Source: AV40 sp035568175 | GTDB lineage: Bacteria > Verrucomicrobiota > Verrucomicrobiia > Chthoniobacterales > UBA10450 | Direction of reading: 5' to 3' | Assembly (NCBI GenBank): GCA_035568175.1 | Contig: DATMON010000004.1 | Location: 1 to 64,000 of the forward strand | Length of the DNA stretch: 64,000 nucleotides | Shown: one piece after another, positions 15,325 through 24,118 of the stretch | How positions within the stretch are numbered: position 1 is the stretch's first letter | Layout of the letters: each line of letters opens with the position of its first letter | Notes under the pieces: model-generated | Databases searched by the model: none | Told to the model about the DNA's origin: nothing | What the model saw: only the letters and a program-made list of their open reading frames with translations | Made by a program: the position numbers and the translations under genes

Positions 15325-15404
15325 CTGCAGGCGAGACACCTGCCACCACAGAAAAACTTCGCGGGCTTCGTCGTAAGAAAAAACAATTGGAGGCAACGTC
15401 ACGT
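15325..15404. repeat. 26-base REP plus leader block (copy 2)
   Basis: 15325-15350 is a REP half (CTGCAGGCGAGACACCTGCC...) that matches, reversed and with one difference, the element at 50545-50570. The second copy of the CTTCGCGGGCTTCGTCGTAA block follows at 15357-15404, 37 bases before the M13 peptidase start. Confidence 0.7.
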
Positions 15405-15440
15405 CGCTTGCGGGGAACACGCCCGTCTCTACATTCCACG

Positions 15441-17576
15441 ATGAAGAAGTTGCTTTTTGTTCCGATTTTGAGTTTCTCGATCGCGTTTGGGTTACAGGCT
15501 GCTCCCGAATCCAAGAGCGCGAAGAAGGCGCCTGCTAATCCGTCACCCGCTCAATCGACCGGGACGAAGAGCGGCGAAGTTAGTTCGAAGCCAAGAACGG
15601 ATGAGAACGCGAAGCCGATCGATCCGAGCAACATGGATCCCTCGGTCAAACCAGCGGACGATTTTTTTCTCTACGCCAACGGCAGTTGGATCAAGCGCAC
15701 TGAGATTCCGCCGGAATATTCGCGCTGGGGCAGTTTCAATCAGCTGATCGAACACAATAACGACGCGCTCCATGCGATCGCGGAAAAAGCAGCCAAGACG
15801 AAAGCCGATCCGAAGAGTGCGCCGGAAATGCAGAAAGTCGGCGATTATTACGCGAGCGGGATGGACGAGAAAACGATCGAAGCGATGCGGACCAAGCCGT
15901 TGCAGGACGAGCTCGGCAAGATTGACAACCTGAAAGATCGACAAGATGTGCTGAAAGAAATCGCGCACCTGCACCTGGTCGGTGTCAACGCGTTTTTCAA
16001 TTTCGGTTCCGGGCAGGACGATAAGGACAGCACGCGCGAGATCGCCCAAGCGGCGCAAGGCGGACTCGGGATGCCGGACCGCGATTACTACACCAAGGAC
16101 GACGACGCTTCGAAGAAACTGCGCGACCAGTACGTCGCGCACGTAACCAAGATGTTGACGCTGGTGGGCGAGCCCGCGGAAAAAGCCGGAGCCGATGCGA
16201 AAAAGATCCTGGCGCTGGAAACTTCGCTGGCGCAGGCGTCGCGCACGCGGGTGGAATTGCGCGATCCGCAAAAGAATTACAACAAGATGACGCAGGCCGA
16301 GCTGCAAACCCTGACGCCGGATTGGAATTGGGCGGATTACTTTAAAGAAATCGGTCTGACGGAACCGGGCGACATCGACGTGCATCAGCCCGACTTCTTC
16401 AAGGCGGTGAACACGGCGTTTACATCGACATCGATGGACGATTGGAAAACGTATTTGCGCTGGCACCTGGTCAACTCCACCGCGCCCGCTCTCTCGAACG
16501 ATTTCGTGAACGAGGATTTCAATTTCAAGGAAACGACGTTGCGCGGCACAAAGCAGATCAAACCGCGCTGGAAGCGTGTCATCATCTCGGAAGATGGCGA
16601 GATCGGCGAAGCGCTCGGCAAACTTTACGCGGCCGAATATTTTCCGCCCGCAGCCAAGGCGCGCGCTCTGGAGCTGATCAACAATTTGAAGGAAGCGCTG
16701 GCCGATCGGATCAAGACGCTCGAGTGGATGGATGAGCCGACCAAGAAAGCGGCGCTGGAAAAACTGGCCGCGTTTCAAGTGAAGATCGGTTACCCGGACA
16801 AGTGGCGCGATTATTCGACGCTGATGATCGATCGCGGCCCGTTCGTGTTGAACGAACTGCGCGCGGAAACCTTCGAAGCGAAACGCGAACTGAACAAGAT
16901 CGCCAAGCCGGTCGATCGCACCGAATGGGGCATGACGCCCCCGACGGTGAACGCGTATTACAATCCGAAGATGAACGAGATTGTGTTCCCGGCCGGAATT
17001 TTGCAGCCGCCGTTCTTTTACGCGAAAGCTGATGACGCGGTGAATTATGGCGGAATCGGCGCGGTCATCGGCCACGAAATGACCCACGGCTTTGACGATC
17101 AGGGCCGGCAGTACGACAAAGTAGGAAATTTGACCGACTGGTGGTCATCGCAATCGGCGGACGAATTCAAGAAACGATCTGACGCCATCGTGCAGCAATA
17201 CAACGAATACGAGCCGTTGCCGGGATTGCACGTGAATGGCGCGCTGACCGAGGGCGAAAACATTGCCGACGTCGGCGGGGTAAAGCTGGCATACGCTGCT
17301 TTGCAAAAAGCGCTCGCCAAGCATCCGGAAGAGCGCGACAAAAAAATCGACGGCTTCACGCCGGAGCAGCGCTTCTTTCTCTCGTTCGCGGCAATCTGGC
17401 GATCGAAGATCCGCGACGAAGATCAAAAGCTGCGCTTGAACACCGACCCGCATTCACCGGCCCATTTTCGGGTGAACGGGCCGCTCTCGGATCTGCCGGA
17501 ATTTCAGAAGGCATTCAACGTTCCGGACGGCGCGCCGATGGTCCGCGCCGCCGACAAACGCGTGAATATCTGGTGA
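15441..17576 (+). CDS. M13-family zinc metallopeptidase (PepO/neprilysin-like)
   Basis: 711 residues from ATG 15441, with signal peptide MKKLLFVPILSFSIAFGLQA; the 800-residue reading frame upstream of this is not supported. M13 peptidases cleave short peptides in the periplasm or outside the cell. Landmarks: NMDPSVKPADDFFLYANGSW at the N-terminal domain, the NAYYNPKMNEIVFPAGILQP substrate segment, zinc-binding VIGHEMTHGFDDQG (HExxH) and the third ligand ENIADVGG. The C-terminus HFRVNGPLSDLPEFQKAFNV and end RVNIW lacks only the usual CxxW form, common in bacterial members. A Ser/Pro/Lys-rich linker lies after the signal. The gene is followed at once by a REP-associated transposase unit. Confidence 0.93.
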   Translation: MKKLLFVPILSFSIAFGLQAAPESKSAKKAPANPSPAQSTGTKSGEVSSKPRTDENAKPIDPSNMDPSVKPADDFFLYANGSWIKRTEIPPEYSRWGSFNQLIEHNNDALHAIAEKAAKTKADPKSAPEMQKVGDYYASGMDEKTIEAMRTKPLQDELGKIDNLKDRQDVLKEIAHLHLVGVNAFFNFGSGQDDKDSTREIAQAAQGGLGMPDRDYYTKDDDASKKLRDQYVAHVTKMLTLVGEPAEKAGADAKKILALETSLAQASRTRVELRDPQKNYNKMTQAELQTLTPDWNWADYFKEIGLTEPGDIDVHQPDFFKAVNTAFTSTSMDDWKTYLRWHLVNSTAPALSNDFVNEDFNFKETTLRGTKQIKPRWKRVIISEDGEIGEALGKLYAAEYFPPAAKARALELINNLKEALADRIKTLEWMDEPTKKAALEKLAAFQVKIGYPDKWRDYSTLMIDRGPFVLNELRAETFEAKRELNKIAKPVDRTEWGMTPPTVNAYYNPKMNEIVFPAGILQPPFFYAKADDAVNYGGIGAVIGHEMTHGFDDQGRQYDKVGNLTDWWSSQSADEFKKRSDAIVQQYNEYEPLPGLHVNGALTEGENIADVGGVKLAYAALQKALAKHPEERDKKIDGFTPEQRFFLSFAAIWRSKIRDEDQKLRLNTDPHSPAHFRVNGPLSDLPEFQKAFNVPDGAPMVRAADKRVNIW

Positions 17577-17584
17577 TCTATCTC

Positions 17585-18114
17585 GGTAGGGCGAGACTCT
17601 GTCGAGCCAGGAGATTGGCCTTACCAATACAGATCATCTAGCGATCCTTGATACGGCCAATCGTCAGAATCTCTTACGAGACCTGCACGAACGGGATTCG
17701 CGCGAACGTATTCCCACTTTTCGGTATAGCTCTCGTCACTGCGAAGGCGGTGATGAAATCCGCGTGATTGCAATCGCGGCGCGTTCTCCCCATACAAGCG
17801 CCGAAATTGTCGCTTCCAGAAGGCGATCCATTGCTCAATCGTGTAGTCCTCGTGCTGCGGAGAGCAAAACAGATGAATGTGATCTGGCATGATCAGATAA
17901 TATCCGACGAGCCACGCATTTGCTTGCGCCCACGATGCAACGACAGCCTGGTGAACTAGCGGATTAGCGAGTCCCGTCTTTCGCTTTTGCGTGCAAACCG
18001 TTAGGAAAACGATCGTTGCTTGGCCCCGAAAAATGAAGACACCTTCTGCTGGATGTTTGCGCGCGGGTCTTTCGTGCATTGGGAGGGGAAGGCTCGACAG
18101 AGTCTCGCCCTACC
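17585..18114. mobile_element. RAYT unit with perfect 24-bp inverted REP ends
   Basis: A REP beginning GGTAGGGCGAGACTCTGTCG at 17585-17608 recurs as its exact reverse complement at 18091-18114, bracketing a single Y1 transposase gene. REP sequences flanking a RAYT gene are the hallmark of this class of domesticated IS200-like element. A related sequence (GTCTCGACAGAGCG) lies in the REP pair at 41391-41461. Confidence 0.88.
17621..18079 (-). CDS. REP-associated tyrosine transposase (RAYT, Y1/TnpA-REP)
   Basis: 152 residues. IVFLTVCTQKRKTGLANP is the N-terminal strand, MPDHIHLFC (64-72) is the HUH metal-binding motif, and the C-terminal helix holds ESYTEKWEYVRANPVRAGLV, where Tyr in the EKWEYVRxNP motif is the single catalytic tyrosine. 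Such enzymes cut and join single-stranded REP hairpins. Length and motifs are complete, so it may be active, and it is the best candidate for the enzyme that spread the REP elements of this window. The start MHERPARKHP is preferred because the GG...F(R)GQATIVFLTV order of the family follows. Confidence 0.93.
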   Translation of the reverse strand: MHERPARKHPAEGVFIFRGQATIVFLTVCTQKRKTGLANPLVHQAVVASWAQANAWLVGYYLIMPDHIHLFCSPQHEDYTIEQWIAFWKRQFRRLYGENAPRLQSRGFHHRLRSDESYTEKWEYVRANPVRAGLVRDSDDWPYQGSLDDLYW

Positions 18115-18165
18115 AAATCTCGCTCTCGCGTGAAAGTACGTTTCCGCCCCTACCTAGCGAGCATT

Positions 18166-18498
18166 TCACTCCTGCGCAATCTTCCCGCCCCACCCCAAGA
18201 TCTTGGCTTTCGTTCCGGCGGCTTCGGCTTCCTTAATGTTGCCGGCGCGATTGTAAAATAAGGAGAGACTCGTCCAGCCGATCTGGTCGTTCGGCTTTAA
18301 CGCGACTGCTTTCTTGCCCGCTTCGATCGCTTCGTTGAATCGACCGACTTTCATTAACGCCATGCCGAGCGCGTGCCAGCCGTCGAAGAAGTTTGGATCG
18401 AGATCGACGCAGCGCTGATATTTCGCGACCGCGCCCTCCAGTTCGCCAATGGCAAGGTCGCCGTTGGCGTCGTCAAAAATTTCGTCGCGAGTTGGCAT
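18166..18498 (-). CDS. TPR-repeat protein
   Basis: From ATG 18498, 110 residues with three tetratricopeptide units: GDLAIGELEGAVAKYQRCVD, FDGWHALGMALMKVGRFNEA, IGWTSLSLFYNRAGNIKEAE. TPRs are protein-binding scaffolds. The ATG at 18540 would add a hydrophobic tail encoded by the word repeat (MFGIWLLGFGNS), so the inner ATG is chosen. No signal peptide. Downstream of the PpiD-like gene on the same strand; any functional link is unproven. Confidence 0.8.
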   Translation of the reverse strand: MPTRDEIFDDANGDLAIGELEGAVAKYQRCVDLDPNFFDGWHALGMALMKVGRFNEAIEAGKKAVALKPNDQIGWTSLSLFYNRAGNIKEAEAAGTKAKILGWGGKIAQE

Positions 18499-18505
18499 TA
18501 CCGTG

Positions 18506-18637
18506 GAATTCCCAAATCCCAATAACCAAATCCCAAACAACTTCTAATTACCAAATCTCAAAAGCGAGCAGTTCGTGCAACTTTGGACTTAAGGTTGCGC
18601 TTTTTTTGGGACCTGGTGCCTGGAATTTGGAATTTCG
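18506..18637. repeat. Self-complementary CCAAATCC word array
   Basis: Left arm on the plus strand: CCCAAATCCCAATAACCAAA and CCAAATCTCA words (18511-18558). Right arm: GGGACCTGGTGCCTGGAATT and TGGAATTTCG (18608-18635), roughly the reverse complement. The transcript of the ppiD-TPR gap would fold into a long imperfect hairpin. Confidence 0.65.
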
Positions 18638-18640
18638 AAA

Positions 18641-20167
18641 TCAGCCCTTGGCGGATTGCAGCCCGGCGTCGCGCTGACGATCGCGGAACCATTCCATGAA
18701 AACATATTCACGGGCGTTGTTGAGATAACGTTCCTCGAACGCCGCCTTGGTTTGCTGATATTTCGCGGGATCGGGCGGCTCGCGTTTTTCCAGAAGGACA
18801 ATCAGTCCCCCATCAATCCACGGAACAAAATCGCTCACCTCGCCGGGTTGAAGTTGAGCGGAGACATTTTTGATCATCATCATGTCGGTTGGGTCATTCT
18901 TCGGCTTTTCCGGAGGATTTTTGGCGTCGGCTTCGTCGGCCGCCACAGTGAATGGCTCAAGTTTCTCCGGTTTCAAACCGCCGGCTTCCTGCAAAGCAGC
19001 TGGCAACGGTTTCCCGGATTTGAGTGCATTCTTTAAACTTTCGGCTGCTTGTCTGCCTTTGGCGGTCGCCATTTCGCGACCGCGTTCGCTTTTGATTTGA
19101 TCGACAATCTTCTGCTTCGCCTCATCCAAGGTCAGCGGACGCGCTTCAACAACTCCGGCGAGATGTAAAATGGCGAAACCGTCGGCGGACTGAAGCGGAT
19201 CGCTGTTTGGTTCTTGCGGCGTTAATTTAAACGCCGCCTGATTCAGTTGCGGATCGGCCTTCAATTTCGGATCGGGCGCGGAGGTGGTGAATTCACCGGT
19301 TGTCTCGACCGGCAATTGAAATTTCACCGCGGCCTGGTGAAACTCCGCGCCCTTCTCGAGCAGCCCCTGCGAAAAATCGTTCGCGCGATCGGCCAGTTTT
19401 TGCAGCACGTCGATCCGCTCCTTGTCTTTCAATTTTTTCTGCTCTTCGCTCAACGCCAGCCGGACAAACTCAACCTTCCGTTTCTCTTCGGTTTTGAGTT
19501 CAGCTTTGTGCGCTTCGTAATATTTTTTGATGTCGTCATCGCTCACTTTGATTTCTTTGAGAACGTCGGCCGAACGTACGCGCACGACGCTGACAAAGTT
19601 TTTGCCGTAAAGCTGTTCGTAATTCGATTTGCTCTCACTTTCCGGAAACGACACGCCTGCCGCGACGAGTTCCTTGATCCGTTTCAGGCAAAGCTCATCG
19701 TGCGCGAGCTCGCGCAGTTGTTCATCGGTAAACCCGAACGATGGAAGGATCGAGCGCTCGACGTCATCATACTTGGCGGGGTCAAAACCTGATGCGCCCT
19801 GAAGTCCCGGAAAATTTCGCACTGCTTCGACGACCTCCGATTCAGCCGGCTCAATGCCTAGCCGTTCGGCCTCGTGCCGCAACACAATCAAATTAATAAT
19901 GAACGTCCCCGTTTTCTGATCGTCGGTCCCGCCACCGGGTGCGAGACCGTCCCGCAGAATCGACATGCCGAGTAGTTGCGAAAGCTGAAATAAACGCGCA
20001 TGCCGGCGGGCCTCCGTCATCGTGACTTTGCGGCCGTACAATTCCACGAAGTTGTCGGAACGAATGAGGCTGGTATCGCTTTTGACGAAGTAGAGGCAAA
20101 ACGGCAGGGCCAGGACCGCGATCACGATCATGAGCCAGTTGCGATGTTTGCGGAGAATTTTGATCAT
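18641..20167 (-). CDS. PpiD/SurA-like periplasmic folding factor
   Basis: 508 residues. A short basic N-terminus (MIKILRKHRNW) and one membrane segment (LMIVIAVLALPFCLYFV) anchor a SurA_N-type chaperone domain: VELYGRKVTMTEARRHARLF, DDQKTGTFIINLIVLRHEAE, and FGFTDEQLRELAHDELCLKR. A long helical linker and a parvulin-like (PPIC) region follow (GFAILHLAGVVEARPLTLDE). It should be tethered to the inner membrane and help outer-membrane or secreted proteins fold. The C-terminal third (NPPEKPKNDPTDMMMIKN) is divergent. Flanked on both sides by self-complementary word arrays. Confidence 0.85.
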   Translation of the reverse strand: MIKILRKHRNWLMIVIAVLALPFCLYFVKSDTSLIRSDNFVELYGRKVTMTEARRHARLFQLSQLLGMSILRDGLAPGGGTDDQKTGTFIINLIVLRHEAERLGIEPAESEVVEAVRNFPGLQGASGFDPAKYDDVERSILPSFGFTDEQLRELAHDELCLKRIKELVAAGVSFPESESKSNYEQLYGKNFVSVVRVRSADVLKEIKVSDDDIKKYYEAHKAELKTEEKRKVEFVRLALSEEQKKLKDKERIDVLQKLADRANDFSQGLLEKGAEFHQAAVKFQLPVETTGEFTTSAPDPKLKADPQLNQAAFKLTPQEPNSDPLQSADGFAILHLAGVVEARPLTLDEAKQKIVDQIKSERGREMATAKGRQAAESLKNALKSGKPLPAALQEAGGLKPEKLEPFTVAADEADAKNPPEKPKNDPTDMMMIKNVSAQLQPGEVSDFVPWIDGGLIVLLEKREPPDPAKYQQTKAAFEERYLNNAREYVFMEWFRDRQRDAGLQSAKG

Positions 20168-20221
20168 GGGGCCGAAATTGTTCCGAGGGCCGACACTCTA
20201 GAGTACTGCGCCAAACGTGCA

Positions 20222-20359
20222 AATGGACCGGCGGCTCAAAAACCCAAAACCCAAATCCCAGGCAAATTCCAACCTCCAAAAATTCAAAAAACGGACGCTG
20301 CTCGGTTTGGAGCTTAACTTTTGGAGTTTCCCTGGGATTTGGTGCTTGGGATTTGGGAT
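20222..20359. repeat. Self-complementary CCCAAATCCC word array
   Basis: Left arm CAAAAACCCAAAACCCAAAT and following words (20236-20288); right arm GGAGTTTCCCTGGGATTTGG and TTGGGATTTGGGATT (20322-20359). It begins at the stop codon of the decarboxylase and ends before the PpiD-like start; no gene is seen in 20168-20359. Confidence 0.7.
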
Positions 20360-21826
20360 TTAAGCGACGGCTTCAGCCGTGCTTTGTATTAATTCCCAGA
20401 CGTTGCGAAGATGCTCCTCGGTCGTGAGCACGTTACCGAGCCCGATCCGCATCACCGTTCGTCCACGCAATTTTGTCTGGGTAAGGTAAGCACGCCCGGA
20501 AGCGTTGATCCGTTCGACGATCTCGCTGTTCAAGATGTCGGTCCGAGTCGGATTGGCGGTTGACGCAGCCGTGTCGTTTTCAGAAGCAACAAATCGGAAG
20601 CACACCACCGGCATGACAACCGGCGCAACGAGTTCGAAGCGCTTGTCGATCCTGATCCAATCGTCCAGAAGATTTACGAGCCGAATGTGTTCGTGCATGA
20701 ACGCAGCGATACCTTCGCGACCGAATGTGCGCCAGATCATCCAGGCTTTGAGGGCGCGAAATCTCCGTCCCAGCTGGATACCGTAGTCCATGTAATTCTT
20801 TTCCGCTTCTACGGTGTCGCCGCGCAAATATTCCGGCACCAGCGTGAAGACGCGGCGCAGACGTTCGAGATTGCGGACATAGAGCACACTGAAATCGAGC
20901 GGCACAAACAGTGTTTTGTGCGGATTAATGATGATTGAGTCCGCATTCAGCCAGCCTTTCGTGATCCATTCGTATTCCGGCAGGATTGCGAATCCGCCGC
21001 CGTAAGCGCCATCAATATGCAGCCACATCTTTTGCTCATGACAAATCTTTGCGATCTCAGGAACTGGATCGACGCTGGCGGTCGACGTTGTGCCGACGGT
21101 GGCGACCACCGCGAGCGGTTTAAATTTTTCAGCGACATCTCTTTTAACCATCGCGCGTAACGCCGCCGCATCCATGCGAAATTCCACGTCGCTCGGGACG
21201 CGTTGCACATTGTCTTCACCAATGCCGAGAGCGATGGCGGCCTTTTCGGCGGAGCTGTGCGCCTGATCTGAAGTGTAAATGCGAAACCGCGACAGATCGC
21301 GATTTGTTAGGCCAAGCCGGCGCGTTTCCGGCGCGGCTTCCTCCCGCGCGACCGCCAGCGCGTGCATAACGCCGACCGACGCTGTGTCGTAAACAACACC
21401 ATCGAATTCTTCAGGTAACTGAAGCCATTGTCGGAGCCAAGCGATGACGAGGGTCTCGAGCTCAGTCGCAGCCGGGCAGGTGCGCCAGGTCATGGCGTTG
21501 ACGTTGAGGGGCGCGCTGATTATTTCTCCAAGCAGTCCCGGCGCCGTCGCCGTCCATCCGAAGTAACCCAAGAACATCGGATGACTCCAATGCGTCATTC
21601 CCGGAACGATCACCCTGTCGATGTCGGCGATAATTTTCTCGAACGGTTCGCCTTGTTCAGGCGCTTGCGCCGAAAGTTCCGCGCGGATCGCGCCCGGCTT
21701 TGCATTTGGCGCGACCCGCAGCTCACCAATTTTTTCGCGATAATCGGCGATCCAATCCGCCAGCTGGTGTAACTGACGCCGGAACTCCGCGATTGGAACG
21801 TCGCCGAGTGGTGATCGATCTTTCAT
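20360..21826 (-). CDS. PLP-dependent aromatic amino acid decarboxylase-type enzyme
   Basis: 488 residues, the size of group II PLP decarboxylases. WSHPMFLGYFGWTATAPGLLGE is the typical N-terminal signature, followed by TELETLVIAWLRQWLQLP, VYDTASVGVMHALAVARE and the PLP site: HIDGAYGGGF with the key Asp and INPHKTLFVP with Lys that binds PLP. The N-terminal helical region DVPIAEFRRQLHQLADWIADY is also conserved. It probably decarboxylates an aromatic amino acid (Trp, Phe, Tyr or DOPA); the substrate is not deducible. No signal peptide. The stop TAA is followed directly by a word-repeat hairpin. Confidence 0.92.
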   Translation of the reverse strand: MKDRSPLGDVPIAEFRRQLHQLADWIADYREKIGELRVAPNAKPGAIRAELSAQAPEQGEPFEKIIADIDRVIVPGMTHWSHPMFLGYFGWTATAPGLLGEIISAPLNVNAMTWRTCPAATELETLVIAWLRQWLQLPEEFDGVVYDTASVGVMHALAVAREEAAPETRRLGLTNRDLSRFRIYTSDQAHSSAEKAAIALGIGEDNVQRVPSDVEFRMDAAALRAMVKRDVAEKFKPLAVVATVGTTSTASVDPVPEIAKICHEQKMWLHIDGAYGGGFAILPEYEWITKGWLNADSIIINPHKTLFVPLDFSVLYVRNLERLRRVFTLVPEYLRGDTVEAEKNYMDYGIQLGRRFRALKAWMIWRTFGREGIAAFMHEHIRLVNLLDDWIRIDKRFELVAPVVMPVVCFRFVASENDTAASTANPTRTDILNSEIVERINASGRAYLTQTKLRGRTVMRIGLGNVLTTEEHLRNVWELIQSTAEAVA

Positions 21827-21940
21827 TCGTCGGTGCCGAAAGACTATCCGTTAAACGCGCTAAAAAACGCTAATAATTCAAAGCAGATCGGCGGAGCGAA
21901 CAGGATTGTTTCGCGTCACTTGGCGTATTTGGCGGACCGG

Positions 21941-24118
21941 TCAGAAGGCGAAGCCAAAACTGAAATGAAATGCGCCGAAGTCTTCTCCCTGCTGGCGATC
22001 AGGATTCCATCCATAATCGAGACGGATCGGACCGATCGGCAATTTGTAACGCAGGCCGCCGCCAAGCCCGTAACGCATGTCGTCCACGCCGGGTTCTTCG
22101 GAAGTGGGGAGCAAGTTGCCGGCATCAAAGAACAATGCGCCCTGGAGCTCGCCGTAAATCGGAAACGTGTATTCGACATTGAAGACAGTGTAGAATTCGC
22201 CGCCGATCGGGTTTCCTTTCGGATCGAGCGGGCCGAGATCACGCTCGCCAAAACTTCGCACCGTCGTCGCGCCGCCGTTGAAAAACCTTTCATCAATCGG
22301 CAGCGTGGTGGGCTCATCCGGACCGGAATTGTTAAGGGAATGAACGAGGCCGGCGCGCGCGCCGAACGCGAGCGATGATTCCTGAAACCATCGCCGCCAC
22401 CCCGGCAGGGTCTGATCTTCGACAACTCCGGGTGTGAGCGATTTCGGTCCGAACGGTAAAAAATATGCGATCCGACCGGTGCCGCGGACGAGTTGAATTT
22501 GGCTGCCGAAAGCGGTTGAAGCGACATCGAGGGTGGTGTTGATGAGCAACCCGCGCGGCGCGACCACCGGACTTTCGCGCAAATCAAGTGTTTGAGTAAA
22601 GCCGAGTGAATTTACGAGATAAGAGGTCCGACCAAGAAATCGCTCGGCAATCGAGGTTTGGGTAACATCGACATGGCGGGCGTTAAAGACCAAACCAACT
22701 TCGTATTGTTTTGTGATCTTGCGGCTCAGCTCGACCCGGTCGCCGATTTCGAACTTCGAATAGCCGTCATAATCGAAAGTGAATGCGGCCAATCGATTCT
22801 TGAAACTGAAGTCGGTATCGAAAAGGAACGGATCTTCGAAAATGATTTCGCCTTTGTAACTGCGCTGCGACACTTCCGCCGAGATGGTAAACGGGCGGCC
22901 GTAGCCAAACAGATCGCCGTCGCGGAATTGCGCGCCGATGATTCCGCCTTCGAAGGTGCCGTAACCGAGCGAGATGCCGAACTGCTTACTCTTCGCTTCT
23001 TCGGCGGAAATATTTAACAGAAGTGAATCTTCATCCGCGATCGGCGTCGGCTCGATCTTGAGGACATTGAACAAGCCGGTCTTCATCAATGTGCGGAAGC
23101 GTTCGTCCAAAGCTTCCGGGCTGTAGGTTTTTCCAGCGAGCGAACTAAACCGCTTCTGGACAAAACTCGGACGCAATCGGGTCAGGCCGTTAACGAAAAC
23201 CTCGCCGCTAAAGTGATATAGTTGACCGGGCGAAATCGCGACGTCTACCGGGATGTGGCCATTGACCGCTGTCTCCGGCTCGGCGGTCGCCTCCACCTTC
23301 ACTTCATAGTAGCCGCGCGTTTTGAAATAGCCCTGAAGACGACGTGGGATGTCGGCAACCCGCGCGTCGGTGAAAGGTTGTTTTAGCAAATCGTCGATCT
23401 GGCCGCGCAAAGCGTCCGCCCCGTAAATCGTCTGGCCGTGGAACGAAACGTTGCCAAAGTAGTATCTCCGGCCTTCATGGATCGGGATCGTTACGTCGAC
23501 CTGGTTCGCTTCATCGTGAAACGTGTATTGCGGTTGATCGACAACTGCGTCGAGGAAACCTTCCGCGACATACAAGCGATGCACCAGTTCCGTGCCTTCC
23601 TGAATGTCGGATGCGACGAATGGAAGATGTCGCTGCAGTTTTGAATAACGCTCGCGGGTCGGGCCGACCGCAAAATCGAACAATTTGTTCGTGGGCTCAT
23701 CCGAATTTCCCTCGAAAGTGATCGTGCCGAGCGTCATTAACGGGCCGTCATTGATTTCGAGCCGCAACCGGTCGCGATTCTCGATCTTATAATGAACGCT
23801 CGCTTTGGTGTATCCGTGCTTGCGATAAAAAACCTCGACGAAAAACGCGAGATCGTCCGCTCGGGCTGGAGTGAGACCGTAGCGATCGATAGTCGCGAGC
23901 TGTTCTTTTACGGCCGAGCGCAGATCTTTTTCTTTAAACGCCTGCTCACCACTGAATTCAACACCGGTCGTGGCCCGCGCGACTTTCTCCTGCTCTTTGG
24001 CAACGACGTTCTGCTGCTTTTGTTTTTCCTCGGCCCTGGGGACGTCCACCGCCGTCTGCGCCGCCAGCTCGAGCGCAGTTGCCAAGTTACACAGAAAAAA
24101 GAAACGGTAGCGGAGCAT
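21941..24118 (-). CDS. tamA: TamA/BamA-type outer membrane protein
   Basis: 725 residues. A signal peptide (MLRYRFFFLCNLATALELAAQ) is followed by POTRA-like repeats: FKEKDLRSAVKEQLATID; GTITFEGNSDEPTNKLFDFA; YYFGNVSFHGQTIYGADAL; YHFSGEVFVNGLTRLRPSFV. From about residue 400 the D15 barrel begins (SKQFGISLGYGTFEGGIIG; RYGLGGGLRYKLPIGPIRLD), ending in aromatic-terminated FHFSFGFAF, the signal for the BAM complex. It lies directly after tamB and overlaps it by one base (TAATG at 24116-24120), so the pair forms one export module: TamB bridges inner to outer membrane and this is its outer-membrane partner. Confidence 0.92.
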   Translation of the reverse strand: MLRYRFFFLCNLATALELAAQTAVDVPRAEEKQKQQNVVAKEQEKVARATTGVEFSGEQAFKEKDLRSAVKEQLATIDRYGLTPARADDLAFFVEVFYRKHGYTKASVHYKIENRDRLRLEINDGPLMTLGTITFEGNSDEPTNKLFDFAVGPTRERYSKLQRHLPFVASDIQEGTELVHRLYVAEGFLDAVVDQPQYTFHDEANQVDVTIPIHEGRRYYFGNVSFHGQTIYGADALRGQIDDLLKQPFTDARVADIPRRLQGYFKTRGYYEVKVEATAEPETAVNGHIPVDVAISPGQLYHFSGEVFVNGLTRLRPSFVQKRFSSLAGKTYSPEALDERFRTLMKTGLFNVLKIEPTPIADEDSLLLNISAEEAKSKQFGISLGYGTFEGGIIGAQFRDGDLFGYGRPFTISAEVSQRSYKGEIIFEDPFLFDTDFSFKNRLAAFTFDYDGYSKFEIGDRVELSRKITKQYEVGLVFNARHVDVTQTSIAERFLGRTSYLVNSLGFTQTLDLRESPVVAPRGLLINTTLDVASTAFGSQIQLVRGTGRIAYFLPFGPKSLTPGVVEDQTLPGWRRWFQESSLAFGARAGLVHSLNNSGPDEPTTLPIDERFFNGGATTVRSFGERDLGPLDPKGNPIGGEFYTVFNVEYTFPIYGELQGALFFDAGNLLPTSEEPGVDDMRYGLGGGLRYKLPIGPIRLDYGWNPDRQQGEDFGAFHFSFGFAF

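Noticed and set aside
15543..17087. 514-residue reading frame opposite the M13 peptidase
   Set aside because: It is antisense to a clear peptidase, rich in Arg and His, with no domain; a shadow of high-GC coding.
18641..20167. Full SurA
   Set aside because: It has a membrane anchor and one PPIase-like region, and is closer to PpiD; kept as PpiD/SurA-like.
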